DNA of 64,000 nt from Schistocephalus solidus (Eukaryota; Platyhelminthes; Cestoda; Diphyllobothriidea; Diphyllobothriidae), in contig WEDG01002492.1 of the NCBI GenBank assembly GCA_017591395.1, positions 248,001 through 312,000 of the forward strand. The letters are read 5' to 3'. The first letter of the stretch is position 1. Each line of letters starts with the position of its first letter. The notes under the pieces were generated by a model. The model worked only from the letters and a program-made list of their open reading frames with translations, did no database searches and was not told the DNA's origin. Positions 10,991 to 22,700 of this stretch are shown here, one piece after another. The position numbers were made by a program, and so were the translations under genes.

Positions 10991-11583
10991 GCGACTGGCG
11001 TCGTCGCAAACACCTATTCCACCGATGACGGACACAGTGCTGTTGAGGGAGGCACCAAAAAGCCTCTTCTCCCAACTGCCCTTATACTCTCCAGTGCAAA
11101 GGCGCCCACCTTTTCTGCTCTCAATGAGCTACCCGTTGCCGGCTCACTCAGGGCGCACTTCTCAGTCAGTCTGGGCTCCTCTTCCTACCCAACTGTTGGG
11201 GCGACTACTCCAGCATCCAGTCGGCTCCAAGCGCTCGGACTGTCGGGTGCCAGCGAACTCAGTTGGGAGCCGGTCTGCAGCGCCAGTCTGGCCTGTGACC
11301 TGGGTGCCGGCAGGGTACACTGTTCACTCGTGAACCTCGTTAGCCCTACCCTGCATTGTCTGCAGCAGAAAAGCGAGACGGTGGTTGGGGACCTCTTAAC
11401 GGGCATCGGTGCTCTATCAGCCACGACGGCGGCGGCGACTACAGCTGCAGGAGGTATCTGCGTAACCGGCAACTCTCTAGTGTCGTCAAACCCAACAGTC
11501 AAGTTTGCGACCCCCATGGCAAGCGAGCTGACCGGTGGAAGTGTCGAGTGTAACCAACAGACGCAAGTAGACCTCCTTCACAA
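10707..11583 (+). CDS. unc80: UNC80-like exon e, large, with polyalanine and Ser/Ala-rich insert
   Basis: The largest exon (877 nt, phase 1 in, phase 2 out). The first ~65 codons are ordinary helical protein, including LRLPGLLVLDFPSLSKENVFY. Thirteen consecutive alanine codons follow (10955-10993, mostly GCC), then about 190 residues rich in Ser, Ala, Thr, Leu and Gly that look disordered. The acceptor is a CAGCAG tandem at 10704-10709. Both AGs give the required 2-nt overhang, so the exon starts at 10707 or 10710 and the product differs by one residue. The donor is GTAGGT. A TAG overlaps that donor, so the frame would stop at 11587 without splicing. The insert is absent from the UNC80 I remember. 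Confidence 0.75.
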
Positions 11584-11839
11584 GTAGGTTCCTACATTGC
11601 ATTTTAAGGCTGTGATAGTAATTTTAGAACATCCTAACCTTGGAGACGTAAATGTAAAATTTATTCTGACGATCTGTAAACTGTGTGGTAATTAAGTGGA
11701 TATATTGTCTGCAATGATAGACGAAGTCTTCATGTGACAGTCTTCTACACCCAGTGGATTGGGCTCACTGTGGTTTTCTCGTCGTTAAACGCTGCGTTTA
11801 TAAAAGACTTTGTCCAGATATTCCAACATAAAAAAAGCA

Positions 11840-13010
11840 CTGGTTTCCCAGAGTAAAGTTGAACGAGGCCAAAGTGGCTAAAATAAGCAGAACTTAATAA
11901 GCTCATTGAATTTCGTGACCCATTTTTCAACTGCATGTGGTCATTGTCTATTAATAAATCAAGATAAACTGTCCAATTAAACATCGACCTACAGGGATGA
12001 CATGTGCTAGGTACATAAAGCATAAATTATTGGTCTGATATACGGGTGCTTGTGGTGAAGGAGGAAAAGGGGAGTGAAGTTATCTAAGCAAACTAGTTCA
12101 GCTTTCAGTCAAGACCTGTCAAGCGTGATTAAGAATGAAACGCCGGGGGACCGTCAGTCATGTGGGGGGTTGAGAGGACGGGGGAGTGGATGAGGTTACG
12201 TCCATTATCGGTACTTACAATGGCGGTACGAGGTTGATCACGTCATCCGGCTGCTTGCAGAATTCTGGTTGACCGCCCGTAAATTGTTGTTCATAATGCC
12301 TACTGGGCTTTTCCAGTTAGACATTCTGCTTATGCACGCCACATCAAATTGTATTTCTGAGTTTGCGTGTAGTTGCGCACGCAAAGGCAGTTGGCAAATT
12401 GGTCAACTTAGCGTACGCCGAAATGGCAGTTGTGGACAGAAAATAAGATAGCCAAGAGTTTAATTGCAAAGCACCTGGGGGACACTAGATGTACAGTGGA
12501 TCAAATGGCTGCATTTAAGGTCGTATTTCGGGTGACGAATAGACCTATCCTGCGGTTTACAAGGGCCGTTGCAATACACAGAAGAAAAAGACAACTCTGT
12601 AAACAGCTGGATCGCGTGATCAACCTCGCACTCCCATGATAAGGACAGATAATGGACCTAATTCCATTCACACATCCTTTCTCTCACCCCCCCCCCCCTC
12701 CCTGCATGACTGACTACTGACCCACGCGTTTCAGTCTTAACAGATTTGGACAGGTTTTAACTGAAATCTGAACTGGTTTGCTTCGCTAACTCACCTCCCT
12801 CTTTTCCTCCCTCACCATGCGCACCCACATATCCGACCAAAAGTTTGTTTTATTTACCTATCACGTGACACCTCTCTAGGTCAATGTTTAATTAGGCAGT
12901 TTATCAGCATAGACCGTATGCAGTTGAAGAAGGGGTCGCGAAATTCTGTGAGGTCATTACCTTCTGTTTATTTCGTTTTCTTTGTCCTGTTCATATCCCA
13001 AGCTAGGTGG
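11840..13010. repeat. Foldback element, family F, copy 1 (arms ~420 bp)
   Basis: The left arm (11840-12260) and right arm (12590-13010) are imperfect reverse complements. Shared blocks include AAATAAGCAGAA, the pair TTTCGTGACCC/TTTCGCGACCC, CAACTGCAT-x-x-GGTC, TAAACTG(T/C)C(C)AATTA, AAACATCGACCTA-x-AGGGATG, AGCAAAC-x-AGTTCAG and GAGGTTGATCACG. The loop (~330 bp) has two short ORFs with no recognisable domain. The same family is at 17030-17852. A C-rich tract lies at 12686-12700. It sits in the intron between exons e and f. Confidence 0.75.
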
Positions 13011-13609
13011 TTTCAACACCCTCTGCAATATATGTAGAACCGTAGGATAATTTTGTGTCAGTTTGAAGTCTTTAAACCACCGGGGAAAGCGCTGCGTTAT
13101 TTAAGCGATGTTGCGCTTATCACAAGAACTGCTGAAGAACTCTACACAAACATCAATCTATTACAGAACAACCTATTATCGTTTCCTTATGTAAAGAATG
13201 CCACAGTACGCTTGAATTCGTTGCCCCAGTTGAGGAATATGAGAGGGTCTATAAAGGCCTCAATTCGGTATAATTTCAACAGCGTGTTAAGCAAGTCCTC
13301 TTCAAAATCCGCCTGGTAATCGGTTTTACCTTTCCCTCCTATCCTACTACTATTTGTGGTAGTATTCTCATTCGAGCTCTCTGGAAAAATGGACCGGTAA
13401 GTCTGCCTTTCCAACGAAATATGCGTTTATACGGTTAGTTTGTCTTTTACTTACCCATGAAGCCTACGATCACCAATTCCGCTCCCGTCAGTCAAACGTG
13501 CAGTATTTTTCCAGAACAAGGATTATTTTTATAGATTTTAATTTAGATAGATTTTAATTTGAATAACTGAGCTAGTGTGCATTCCGAGACGATATACTGA
13601 AGGGAGATT

Positions 13610-13745
13610 CATGTTCGAATTGGTTACTTTTGAAGGCAGTTCAGTATTTAGAGTAGCGAAAATTCCCATTGAAAAATTCAAAAGACAATTTGGCGAGCAT
13701 ACGTTAGCTTTCGATAAATTCTCATCAGGCCTTTACATTTATATC
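13610..13745 (+). repeat. Fragment related to the 23.7-kb inverted repeat
   Basis: Shares GCGAAAATTCCCATT-x-AAA-x-ATTCAAAAGAC, GGCGAGCATACG and TAGCTTTCGATAA with one end of the element at 23680-24080. It is a solo end or remnant. Confidence 0.5.
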
Positions 13746-13869
13746 ACTGTGTCAATAAGTCAAATATGCGGGTAAGTAAAACAAATTGTACGGTTGTCAG
13801 GTGGGGGGAGGGGGGTAAAACAAAATTGCGGTCCGTTTTCTGATTATGGTCAGAGGAATGGTGGCCACC

Positions 13870-14375
13870 AGAACAGGTAATTAGATGCGGGCGGCTAAAT
13901 TGGTGGCTTTCGGCCACGGTAATTGCGGTGCCTGTATAAAGTTCTTTTGAGCGCACAGGACCGGTTTGCGTAGCCTGATTGCCACTGCTTCTGCCGTAGC
14001 CAACAGACGCTGTCCAAGGAATTTTGAATAGGTAGAGGGGACCTTGTAAATTACCCGGAATGCCTCTTTGGCATTTACACAATGGCCTGTGTCTACCACA
14101 TGTGCGAGGATAGAGCTGTTTATGTTCTTTATCTGTCCCTTTCCTAACCATGCTGGAAGGTGTTCTCGTACTCTTTTGGACAAACGCCGACTCGTGCGAC
14201 CAATATATTCTGCTCCACAGGAGCAAGTGAAAGAATAAATGCACATTGAGGTGGTCTGGGCTGGCAGTTTGTCTTTGCCCCCTCCGTAAAGGATGGGAGA
14301 AGTCGAGAAAAGTACATGGGCATCAGCTGCTGGAAAGGTGCTTGTATTTGTACGTTTTCGACGAATCCTCACCAT
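13870..14375 (-). pseudogene. Penelope-like element fragment: GIY-YIG endonuclease domain
   Basis: A 5'-truncated Penelope-like retroelement on the minus strand, with an uninterrupted 164-codon frame (13881-14375). The frame runs from the RT/nuclease linker (FSTSPILYGGGKDKLPAQTT) into a GIY-YIG nuclease. Visible parts are MCIYSFTCSCGAEYIGRTSR (the GIY-like and YIG motifs plus a CxC), the catalytic-type Arg in RRLSKRVREH, and the later conserved Glu in TAEAVAIRLRKPVLC. The C-terminal tail of the element is missing or degraded beyond the stop at 13881. No RT domain remains, so it cannot move by itself. The domain is unusually well kept for a fragment. Confidence 0.85.
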
Positions 14376-14804
14376 GTTGCTCGTTTATATAGTCAATTAA
14401 AAAGGTAATGTGAAAGATGCGACTACCCCATTTTAACTCTCCGACCAATGCCTCAATATCGTCAGTTTTTTTCCAATCTTTTTTGGCATAAGATTTTCCG
14501 CTTAATTTTACTTACGTTCGTATGCCTAAAACTGTCCCGCACAAACTTTCAATATTATGGTGTTAATGGGCTGTTCGTGCGATGAGCAAATAAATAATAT
14601 CATGGTAAAGCCAACGACAGTTTTCCTTGTGCGCATAACCAATGCATTGCTAGCCTTTTGCAAGGAAGCCAAGCCAGTAAACGTTGGTTCGCGTCTCCTC
14701 ACACAGGACGCCTCCGTGGCGTACGAACTTTGAACAAAACCAACACCAACTCCTCCCCAAACCCCTCACCGTACTCTCCAGAGTACCCCCGGGCTGTTCG
14801 AGTA

Positions 14805-15105
14805 AGCTCGCTCTTTCTTAATGTGGCCTTTATGGCACTCCCACTCAGTTGGAATCCGAGCAACCCCTCTCTTGTGTTGTTGTGTTCTTGTTTGGTGTTG
14901 GACCACAGTGCGAGGGCCTGCGCCCTCTCCCATCTTCGGTCTTCTTGATTCTGTCATGACACCGTGTCCAGGTGGGGCAGTGGAACATAGAGTGAGATAG
15001 ATGCATCGAAAGTCTGTTCTCACTATAATCCAGCGCTAGTCACCGTCCCTGCACAGCATACGGTGGACGTCGTCGAACCCGACGGTCGGATTGACAGGAG
15101 GGGGT
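14805..15105 (+). repeat. Family A repeat copy
   Basis: Contains the upstream block (TTCTTAATGTGGCCTTTATG, GGCACTCCCACTC-x-GT), the core (GTCTTCTTGATTCTGTC, TGACACCGTGTCCAGGTGGG), GATAGATGCATCG, CACCGTCCCTGCAC and the 3' end GTGGACGTCGTCGAACCCG. Orientation is +. It is followed at once by another copy (15190-15560), so the two form a head-to-tail pair. Confidence 0.7.
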
Positions 15106-15189
15106 GGCTTGGTGTTGGGAATGGCAATAGAGAGTGAGCTCGACGATAACGCATTATCCTCACCATGAACAATTTGATACATCTGAAGC

Positions 15190-15560
15190 TATCACACAGC
15201 GATAAAGACTGTGGCTTGGAAGGTTGCCAACTGATGGGATGACTCGCATCGTGCAGACAGCCCAATGTGCGTTTTTGTGGAGTTGCTTGTTGGTGAGCTG
15301 GGAGTCAAGCTCAAATGGCTCCTCCTTAATGTGGCCTCTATAAGAATCCCACTCCGTGGCACCTAAGCCAGTTGTGGTGGTTGCAGCTGCGTTCTCTGGC
15401 GCATCCTGCCCTCTTGACTTGTCCAGGCAAGGGAGCAGGATCGAGTGCGGTAGATGCAGCGTAAGACTACTACCACTATAATATAATTCACGCACAAGTC
15501 TGCGTCACCATGCTGTGGGGCACACTGTGAGCACCGTCGAAATCGACGATTGAACTCTCC
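15190..15560 (+). repeat. Family A repeat copy, second of a head-to-tail pair
   Basis: Starts with the block GGCTTGGAAGGTTGCCAACTG seen at 56212 and 26330. It passes TGGCTCCTCCTTAATGTGG, GTGCGGTAGATGCAGCG and TAATTCACGC. It ends ACCGTCGAAATCGACGATTG, the conserved 3' stem-loop. Orientation is +, about 150 bp upstream of exon f. Confidence 0.7.
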
Positions 15561-15716
15561 TCGGCATGGGTCCCATATCGGGAAGTATTGCCTTATTCCG
15601 GTAACAGAAATGTTGCGCTGTTAATTTCCAGAATCTCTCCTGTCTCTTAAATTCATTTTTGAGGAGAGAGATTGTCTTAGTTCTTCAGCGTTCCGTCCTT
15701 TTCCGTCTCTTTGTAG

Positions 15717-15915
15717 GCTAGCCTTCCTTGGCCTGAAACTCATTTTGGTGGTCTATTCGCGGCATTCTCTGGCAAAGGTTCGACAAATCAATGCCGCATT
15801 GGCCAAGCTGTCCTTCTACCGGAGCTGCGCTGTCAAGTTATGGAAATTTGTTGACTTCGTGGTGACCTATCGACCCAGCATATTTGTACACCTCGTACCC
15901 TTCATCCGCTTTCAG
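15717..15915 (+). CDS. unc80: UNC80-like exon f (best family match)
   Basis: A 199-nt exon, phase 2 in and phase 0 out. The acceptor is TCTTTGTAG and the donor GTATGT. The peptide begins AFLGLKLILVVYSRHS, carries KLWKFVDFVVTYRPSIF in its middle and ends VHLVPFIRFQ. This parallels the most recognisable C-terminal UNC80 segment, which I remember as YLALK-x-ILVCF, then LWDFLDFIV, then PFIQ. It is the strongest single piece of evidence for the gene call. The overhanging G completes an AAG Lys codon with the two bases left by exon e. It probably lies on the structured part of the protein before the disordered tail. Confidence 0.85.
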
Positions 15916-16544
15916 GTATGTTTCTGCCCTTTATGGAGAGCCGCTATCTTAAGCCCTTTTATCTGTACCATACTAACGGCCATGATTAACTGCTCTTCTT
16001 TATGCAACGACAACACCTCATTTACACTAACCGCGCATAGAATTGATAAAACTGCCAACTCTATCCGAATTATACCCATAGTTGTGCCACTACAGGATGG
16101 GGTTCCAACCACAAACGTTTATATTTTAAATATCGACATTACTAGAAGAGAGGCAAATCTGCCGGGCAAAATAGATGGCATCGGTTACACAGTTTTTTAT
16201 TCATACGCTAGATAACACGAAGTATTTTTTCAGAAAAAATACTACATCAAATTGTTTAGGTAGCACAACATGACGCCCCAACATGTGAGAATGGCAATTG
16301 GCAGCATTCTGATCTAATGGAGAATGACCGTGATCTGCCAAGGCGGATAAAAACGGCTTTAATTTAGTCGTAACCATAAGATCATTTGGTTTCTGACCAT
16401 GTATTCACTCCTTTAGTTGTTATTAGCCGAAATTTCAAATGAAAGGTTTTACACTGTATGAATTCAAATAGGCTGGCAAGGCAGATTGCCGCGGCATTTT
16501 CACACGCGCTTTTCTGTTGCCTACCTCGAAGAAAGTGCTGACGG

Positions 16545-16830
16545 CGATGAGTCATAACGGTGGTCTTTCATGAATTGAGGCGATAATCGCCCACGCCAGA
16601 AGCAGCACAAGCCGGGAATTTATTGAAGCCTGGGCCTCCGAGTAGAACTCAGTGAATCGATTTATCGATCTGGTGCCGGAATACAAAGCCGTGCACAGTC
16701 ACTTTCGGGCTGGCTTTGTTGGTGTCTGATTGGTCCATACCCTCTATAACTGTCGCTTGTTTTTGCCACTTCTCTCTCTGAAGATGGACTCAAGTAAGAG
16801 TTCGAAAGCTCAGATGAATGAGGCATGATT
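16545..16830 (+). pseudogene. Penelope-like element C-terminal remnant
   Basis: The + strand reading gives IIAHARSSTSREFIEAWASE, one stop, then NSVNRFIDLVPEYKAVHSHF. I recognise this as the tail that follows the GIY-YIG domain in Penelope-like elements (the S-R-x-x-E-x-x-EAW, then N-R-x-(I/V)-x-L, then Y pattern). It is followed by a 3' untranslated stretch with CTCTCTCTGAAGATGGACTC. Only the 3' end of the element is present. Confidence 0.65.
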
Positions 16831-17029
16831 CCGGTGAACGAATAACATTCTTCTTTACTTAGTAGTCTTTAAAGTCTGATTAAAGTATGTCCCAACCCGT
16901 TTTACGGCAAGTTAAAGTATGGAAGTTCCTTACAGAGTCAAAATCTGACTAGTCAAACAGCCTTCCTTTTATAAAGCTGCTCAAAACCCGGTCCAAATGA
17001 TTTGATTTCCTCAAAAGTCAGAATAAGAA

Positions 17030-17852
17030 TGAATTTCATTTGAACAAGGCAAAGGCGACGAAATAAGCAGAATTTAATGATGTCATAAAATTTCGCGACC
17101 TCCTATTCAACTGCATACGGTCATTATCTATTAATAATTCAAGATAAACTTCCAATTGAAGCATTGTTTTCCCTGAATAAATTTGAACAAGGCAAAGACG
17201 ACAAAATAAGCAGAATTTAACGACATCGTAAAATTTTGCGACCTCTTATGCAACGGCATACGGTAGTTTGTTCTTAATAATTCAAGATAAACTGTCCAAT
17301 TATACATCGACCTAGAGGGGTGAAACGTGATAGGTAAACAAAGCATAAACTGTGGGTCTGATACATGCGGGTGCACATGGTGAGAGGCAAAAGGGGGGAC
17401 GAAAACTTATCTAAGCAAACCAGTTCAGGTTTCAGTCAAAACATGTCAAGCGTGATTAACACTGCAACGCGCGGGATAACAGTCAGGCATGCGGGGGTGG
17501 GGGAATAAGAGGAGGGGTGCGGGAATGGCGCTTTGTCTATTATCTGTTAACCCGCATGTTGCACTTAATCGTGCTTGACACTTTTTTTTAACTGAAATCT
17601 GAACTAGCTTGCTTCGATAAGTTTTCCTTCCCGCTTTTCCCAACATGTATCAGACTCACAGTTTATGCTATGTTTACCTATCGCATTTCATTCCTCTAGG
17701 TCGATGTATATCGATTGGACAGTTTATATAGGCACTGACCGTATGCAGTTGAGTAAGACGTCGCGAAGTTTTACGAGGTCATTAAATTCTGCTTATTTCA
17801 CCACCTTTGCCTTGTTCAAATTTATTCCGGGAAAATAATGCTTCAATTAAAT
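17030..17852. repeat. Foldback element, family F, copy 2
   Basis: Left arm 17156-17545, right arm about 17560-17852, reverse complementary. The outermost shared block reads CCAATTGAAGCATTGTTTTC on the left and its complement near 17820-17850. The arms also match the 11.8-13.0 kb element. Unlike that copy the loop is almost absent, and the outer ~130 bp of the left arm is duplicated in tandem (17039-17165 resembles 17182-17310, both with AAATAAGCAGAATTTAA). No ORF of note. Confidence 0.75.
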
Positions 17853-18459
17853 GAATTTCATACTGACGAAGAACCTAGAATAAGATTATTATGCGTATGC
17901 TGCACATTTATGAACCACTTTATAACTATGCAACTCACGTTTCAAAAATTTGTTATTCTCAATTTCAAATCAATTGGCCTTTAAAAGCGATATTTCGGAC
18001 TGCAGCAGTGCTTGTCGTTTTTTGATCCTATCTTCCGCAAGCAGTCAAAACTATCAGACTATGGAAGGATTACAACTCTTTTTGACCGAAGCCCGTGATT
18101 GGTTCATTTGCCCACCAGAGTTTTCCAAAGCTTGCAATCGTGCTGCTATCTTTTTTGGGATCGCAGTCACGCAAGCCATGCTTTTTAATTAGTGTTCTTT
18201 ATTCACTGGATATAGATGTCTCTAGAAGATAACATTTACCTCACACAGGAATCAAATATGCACCAAAAATTGCATGGAGGCTCCTCAGTTTTAATTTGTA
18301 AATGATAGGTTGCAAAAAAAGCAGGCGAGGGAGAGATAGATTACCAGTAACCCCTCAGTAGCCCAATAAAACTATAAGGATTATTTTTGGGCACACAATT
18401 TTCAACGAACCCTTAAGCGCAGGTGGTTGGACACAAGCCAACATGCCGATTTCATAATA

Positions 18460-18820
18460 GAGAGAGAGAGAGTTACGCTTTATTTTGAAATTAAAATTCC
18501 AAAACTTTCAGCAAAAAATGTCCTCCATTCACCGTGAATAAGGTTGGGAACACAAGCCACACAAAACCGGAAGATCACAAACAAATGGTCAAAGAATGCA
18601 CATATTAACCTCATGAAGAATCATTCTTGAATGCGTCTCAAAATATCGACAAAATTGGACTTCTTTCAAAACTGTGCCAGCGTCGTGCGCCGATGACCTC
18701 ATTTTTTGTTGTTCAAAAACAAATAAGGTTAAGAATCGGTATAAAATGGGTCAAATAGGCTAACCGACATAGATATAAGAAATTTCACATGCGAATGGAG
18801 AGCGGAAAAAGATGGCGGCT
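18460..18820. repeat. (GA)n tract and family X-related fragment
   Basis: A short (AG)n run at about 18459-18472, then 18530-18800 with blocks (GTCTCAAAAT, GCGCCGATGACCTCATTTTT, ATAAGAAATTTCACATGCG) resembling 5450-5690. No gene. Confidence 0.4.
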
Positions 18821-19592
18821 CAATTGCAAAAGCCCGCCAAGTCTAGCTGAGGCCAATGTGTAGCTGAGGCGTTAACGTGAACACTGCATTTCCTACAAGG
18901 ACGTGTGGGCGTTGAAAATAGTCGATGTTTGTTCATAGGGCAAAAATATGATGGGAAAGGTTTGGCTTCTGTTGGGCATTTAACCAATTCCCAAATATCC
19001 ATGAACAAAGGGGAAGATAAAATAGGGTTTTAATTTTGCAAGCTCAGTCACAGAGGAAGTTTGTAGAACTTCCTTTCAGTTTGTGTTAACTAAGGACCTA
19101 AAAAATTACGAGTCTTGTCGATGCAGCAGTTTGTGGGAATAAACAGAAAATGCGGGGAGGGGAAATAAGTGGCAGAATAAACGATGGTAAATACCCGCAA
19201 ACTTTCTAAAATGGTAACGTTTCCTTCCGAGCAGGTAATAGAATAGGGCGTCAGAGCTATAATTGTTACTTTGGTAGACTTCCTTGCCGAAGGTCTGCTT
19301 AGCAAATCCACACTTTTGCCCAACAACTTGAACGCCATTCTCTTTGAGGCGGTATTTTGGATGCTGGATATAAGTAACACATTTGTCCCATCATTTGAAT
19401 GATGGCAATGTAAATTATATACTCTCTTCTATTCTCAGTTGCGTTTCTCATTTCCCTGTCTGAATTCTACTTATCATAGCTAAGCTTTCGTCCAACAGCT
19501 TACTGGCGAGGAGACGTTCGGTAAAATTAACGCATTCGCTCAGCATTTCAGTGCACGTTTCTTAAATTTTGATTTTTTCCCTTCAAATGCAG

Positions 19593-19748
19593 ATGATGAA
19601 CATAAAATGTGAGAGCCAAGGTGAGCAGGCCTTTCAACAAATAATTGGCCAAAAACTATTGGGTCTCCATGTTCCTCCACAGCCCACTATTGTGTCAATT
19701 GTCAAGGACTTACTGTTGGACCTAAGGGTGTTGCAAGAAGATAAGAGG
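19593..19748 (+). CDS. unc80: UNC80-like exon g
   Basis: A 52-codon exon, phase 0/0, with acceptor TTCAAATGCAG and donor GTGAGC. The peptide starts MMNIKCESQGEQAF, has a middle QKLLGLHVPPQP and ends LLLDLRVLQEDKR. The vertebrate protein has a comparable stretch after its PFIQ segment: a helix, a Pro-containing linker, then a Leu/Lys helix with ELKILKE. Here it probably closes the folded region. The next intron is about 16.5 kb and holds most of the large retroelements in the window. Confidence 0.78.
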
Positions 19749-22700
19749 GTGAGCCCTGTTTATACGCTTCTTTTATGCTAAAGGACATCCCTTCGACTGA
19801 CCCTTGTTTTCCAGCTTAGTTCATTGTCAAATCGATTGGGAAGACATTATTTGTGCATTACTATGCCAGTTTTTGTTAGATTTGATTTTTCAAAACAGTA
19901 GAATGCCCGTTGAGATTACAGTCATGCCCACTACAATCCATTAAGTAACCAGACCGTATCATCGAAAAGTTTAGTCTAGACCTGGACGCCAGACATGTTT
20001 TGTTGCAACATCTTCGAGGTCGTAGACAAGTTTTCTCCCGAGACCGCATAAACGCGATAGTAGCAGCGAATGTGGAGATTTTTTCTGATTCTTTTAATCT
20101 AACCAACTTTCGAATGAAAGCAGCTTTGACGTCGGTTGATAGGTCCAATCACTCTTCTCTAGTTGCGCCAAGTTCGCGGTTAATTATGCGAAAATCCCAC
20201 AAACAGTTATCGTCCCTCAGTTGAAAGTTAAGTGTTAGGTCGGGGCACTCCTTACGATGATCATGCCAAAGCGGAGGGGTTATTATTTCGCAATATTGAT
20301 CATTACTTCTTAAGAGTTCAAAAGTTTTGACAAAATAGTCTCATTTTAGTTAGCGTTTTATGATTATTCGCTGGTATAGACACCTATGCGCAGGACTGAA
20401 GACTTACCGAAGATTCTGGGAAACTGACACAAGAGGTCCTTCGTACGCAGAGCAGTTCTGGTGAATATTCGAAATACAGAGAACAGGTACTTGACAGAAG
20501 TCAATTTTCGGACAGCTATTTTGAAGCCAGTTTGAAGGAAGGATATTAACTGTGATATGGTAATTCGATGGGTTGTTCGGTCACAACTTTGCATTCTACA
20601 CGAACAGTGTTGCCAGTAGGGTAAGTAATTACGTGGTTGTGTACTACTGGCAGTATGTCAATAGTAAGTGGTTATACCACAGTAAATGATCGATTTCGGC
20701 TCAAATATTAATATCAACTTTGAGACCAACTCGGAAAATGCCTTGTTTGAAGGATGTACTCTAAGTTTACGCATTATTGTCCCCGAAAATCAGACAGGAC
20801 AGAATTATAGGTAATTTTTAGCCCACGAACTGCCATCAGGGTCCTCTACCAGAGCGCAGATTAAGTGGGAAGACTTCCTTTAGCATGTACGCGGTTAATA
20901 GGCGAAACCGAACTGAGCCACCAGTGGACTACTGTCACCATCGTCACCAAGGTGAAATGCTCTATTTCATGACTGATATAGTTTGAGTCGCATTTCCGCA
21001 GAGATTTAGGGCAAACCTCTTACACGTAGAAGGTAGACAATCACGCGTGCTGTGCTGATTCCTAATATGGTTTATAGAAATTTCTATCTGTGAGCGAATT
21101 TTTAGTTTTAGAAAGCCCTCTTGGTAGGGGACGGATATGCGTAGTCCCAGAACTATCCTCCTACAAGGTACCTATTTACTATTTTAAAAAAAGCATCGAG
21201 CAAAAAGTCGACTTCTGACTTTATAATATTTAAAAACAACACGTTTCCTCTAGTAGGAGTCTTCTATTGCTACCATTTCTGTCTTACTGGTGGCTTTGCG
21301 CTTTAGGTCCAAGGGACGTAAACTTGTCCTTTACGGAGCCCGCTTTCCCTTCACGAGTTAGTATTGTTAGCCTATGGACCTTTAAATAATCTGATCTGCT
21401 CCAAGTTACGAGCTTATTTCTGAGGAAATTAGAACCTGAAATTTTAAAACTAGAGTATCTTCCCGAAAGCACACAGGGAATGCTGGGGGATCCACTGATC
21501 AGTCAAACCCCTTCACATATGTGCCATACAGCGGCAGAATGTCGGTGAAACACTTTTCTGCGCCTTTAACTTGTATCTGTGGTGCCAGTATGGTGAACAA
21601 TTTCATAATTTATACTACTGAATACCTATAGGCAACTTGTGAATATTAAGCGTTTACCCCGCAGTGGCTGATGGACTTCGACATAAATATTCACATCAAA
21701 TTTTCGTATGCGCCTATACACCCTTGAATGTACTGACCTGCTCCAAGTTACAAATTATTTTTTGCGGAGATATAAAATCGGAAATTTCAAAACTGGTGTG
21801 TCTACTAAAAAGCCCACAGGGAATGCTGGGGGACCCAAATCCTCGCAGCTGTGCCATGCAGCGGCAGAATATCGGCTCAGTAGGCCAAATGCATAATCTC
21901 AGTGAGATACACACTTTCTGTCCGGAATGGTACTTATGACATTAGGGTTTTATGCAACTTATATAGTCAATCACTTGACCAGCATGGATGGACTGTGGTT
22001 AACTTATTTAGTTCTCCAGCACTGAATGAGGGACGCAGACATTTCTCTTGTTACCTGCTCTCCAGGCGATTGCATGTTTGCGTTGCGCTACATTGCCATG
22101 GTTTTAGATTGAATAGAATAAACCCACATTTTTGCTTTTATATCACCAGCCAGTTTTGTCTACTCCGACTAAGCATGCCAAAAGTTTGCCCCTCAATCCC
22201 ACATATACTTAGTCTTCACCTATTTGCGCTGTTAAGAGGCGACAATAATCAGGAAAGCACGGCATGCCTAGTGATCGCAGTAAAATTTTACGAACTCCCA
22301 GGAGTCAGTGCGTGAAGTGTTCAGCCTGCAGTCTTCACCTTCGCATATGCACACGTCATTAGGATACAACAGTTTTGGGTGTGTGATCATAAGTGTTTTT
22401 ACCGAAGTTTGCAGCTTAAAGCTCTTTATTATTAATTTAAATTAATCACTGAGGCAATTTTGTGTTTCTGATTGCGTACCGATTCGCTTACGACAAACAA
22501 ATAAGACAACCCCTTTTGAAAACTAAGTAGTTATGCCAAATTCACCATTTATACCAGTTTTTAGTACACAGCTCATTTTCTGGGCGAAAATATGTTCCAA
22601 CAATTTGCTCCGAAAGCTCCATGACAGCAAGTACCCTACAGCCGCCGACAGATCTGCTGCAGACTACGCCAAGCAAATGCGCCTGGTCTACACTTTCCGC

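Noticed and set aside
10685..11587. A 300-codon ORF read from a TTG start to a TAG
   Set aside because: The frame is real coding sequence but not a stand-alone gene. It has no ATG, and both ends are splice sites in phase with neighbouring exons, so it is called as an exon.
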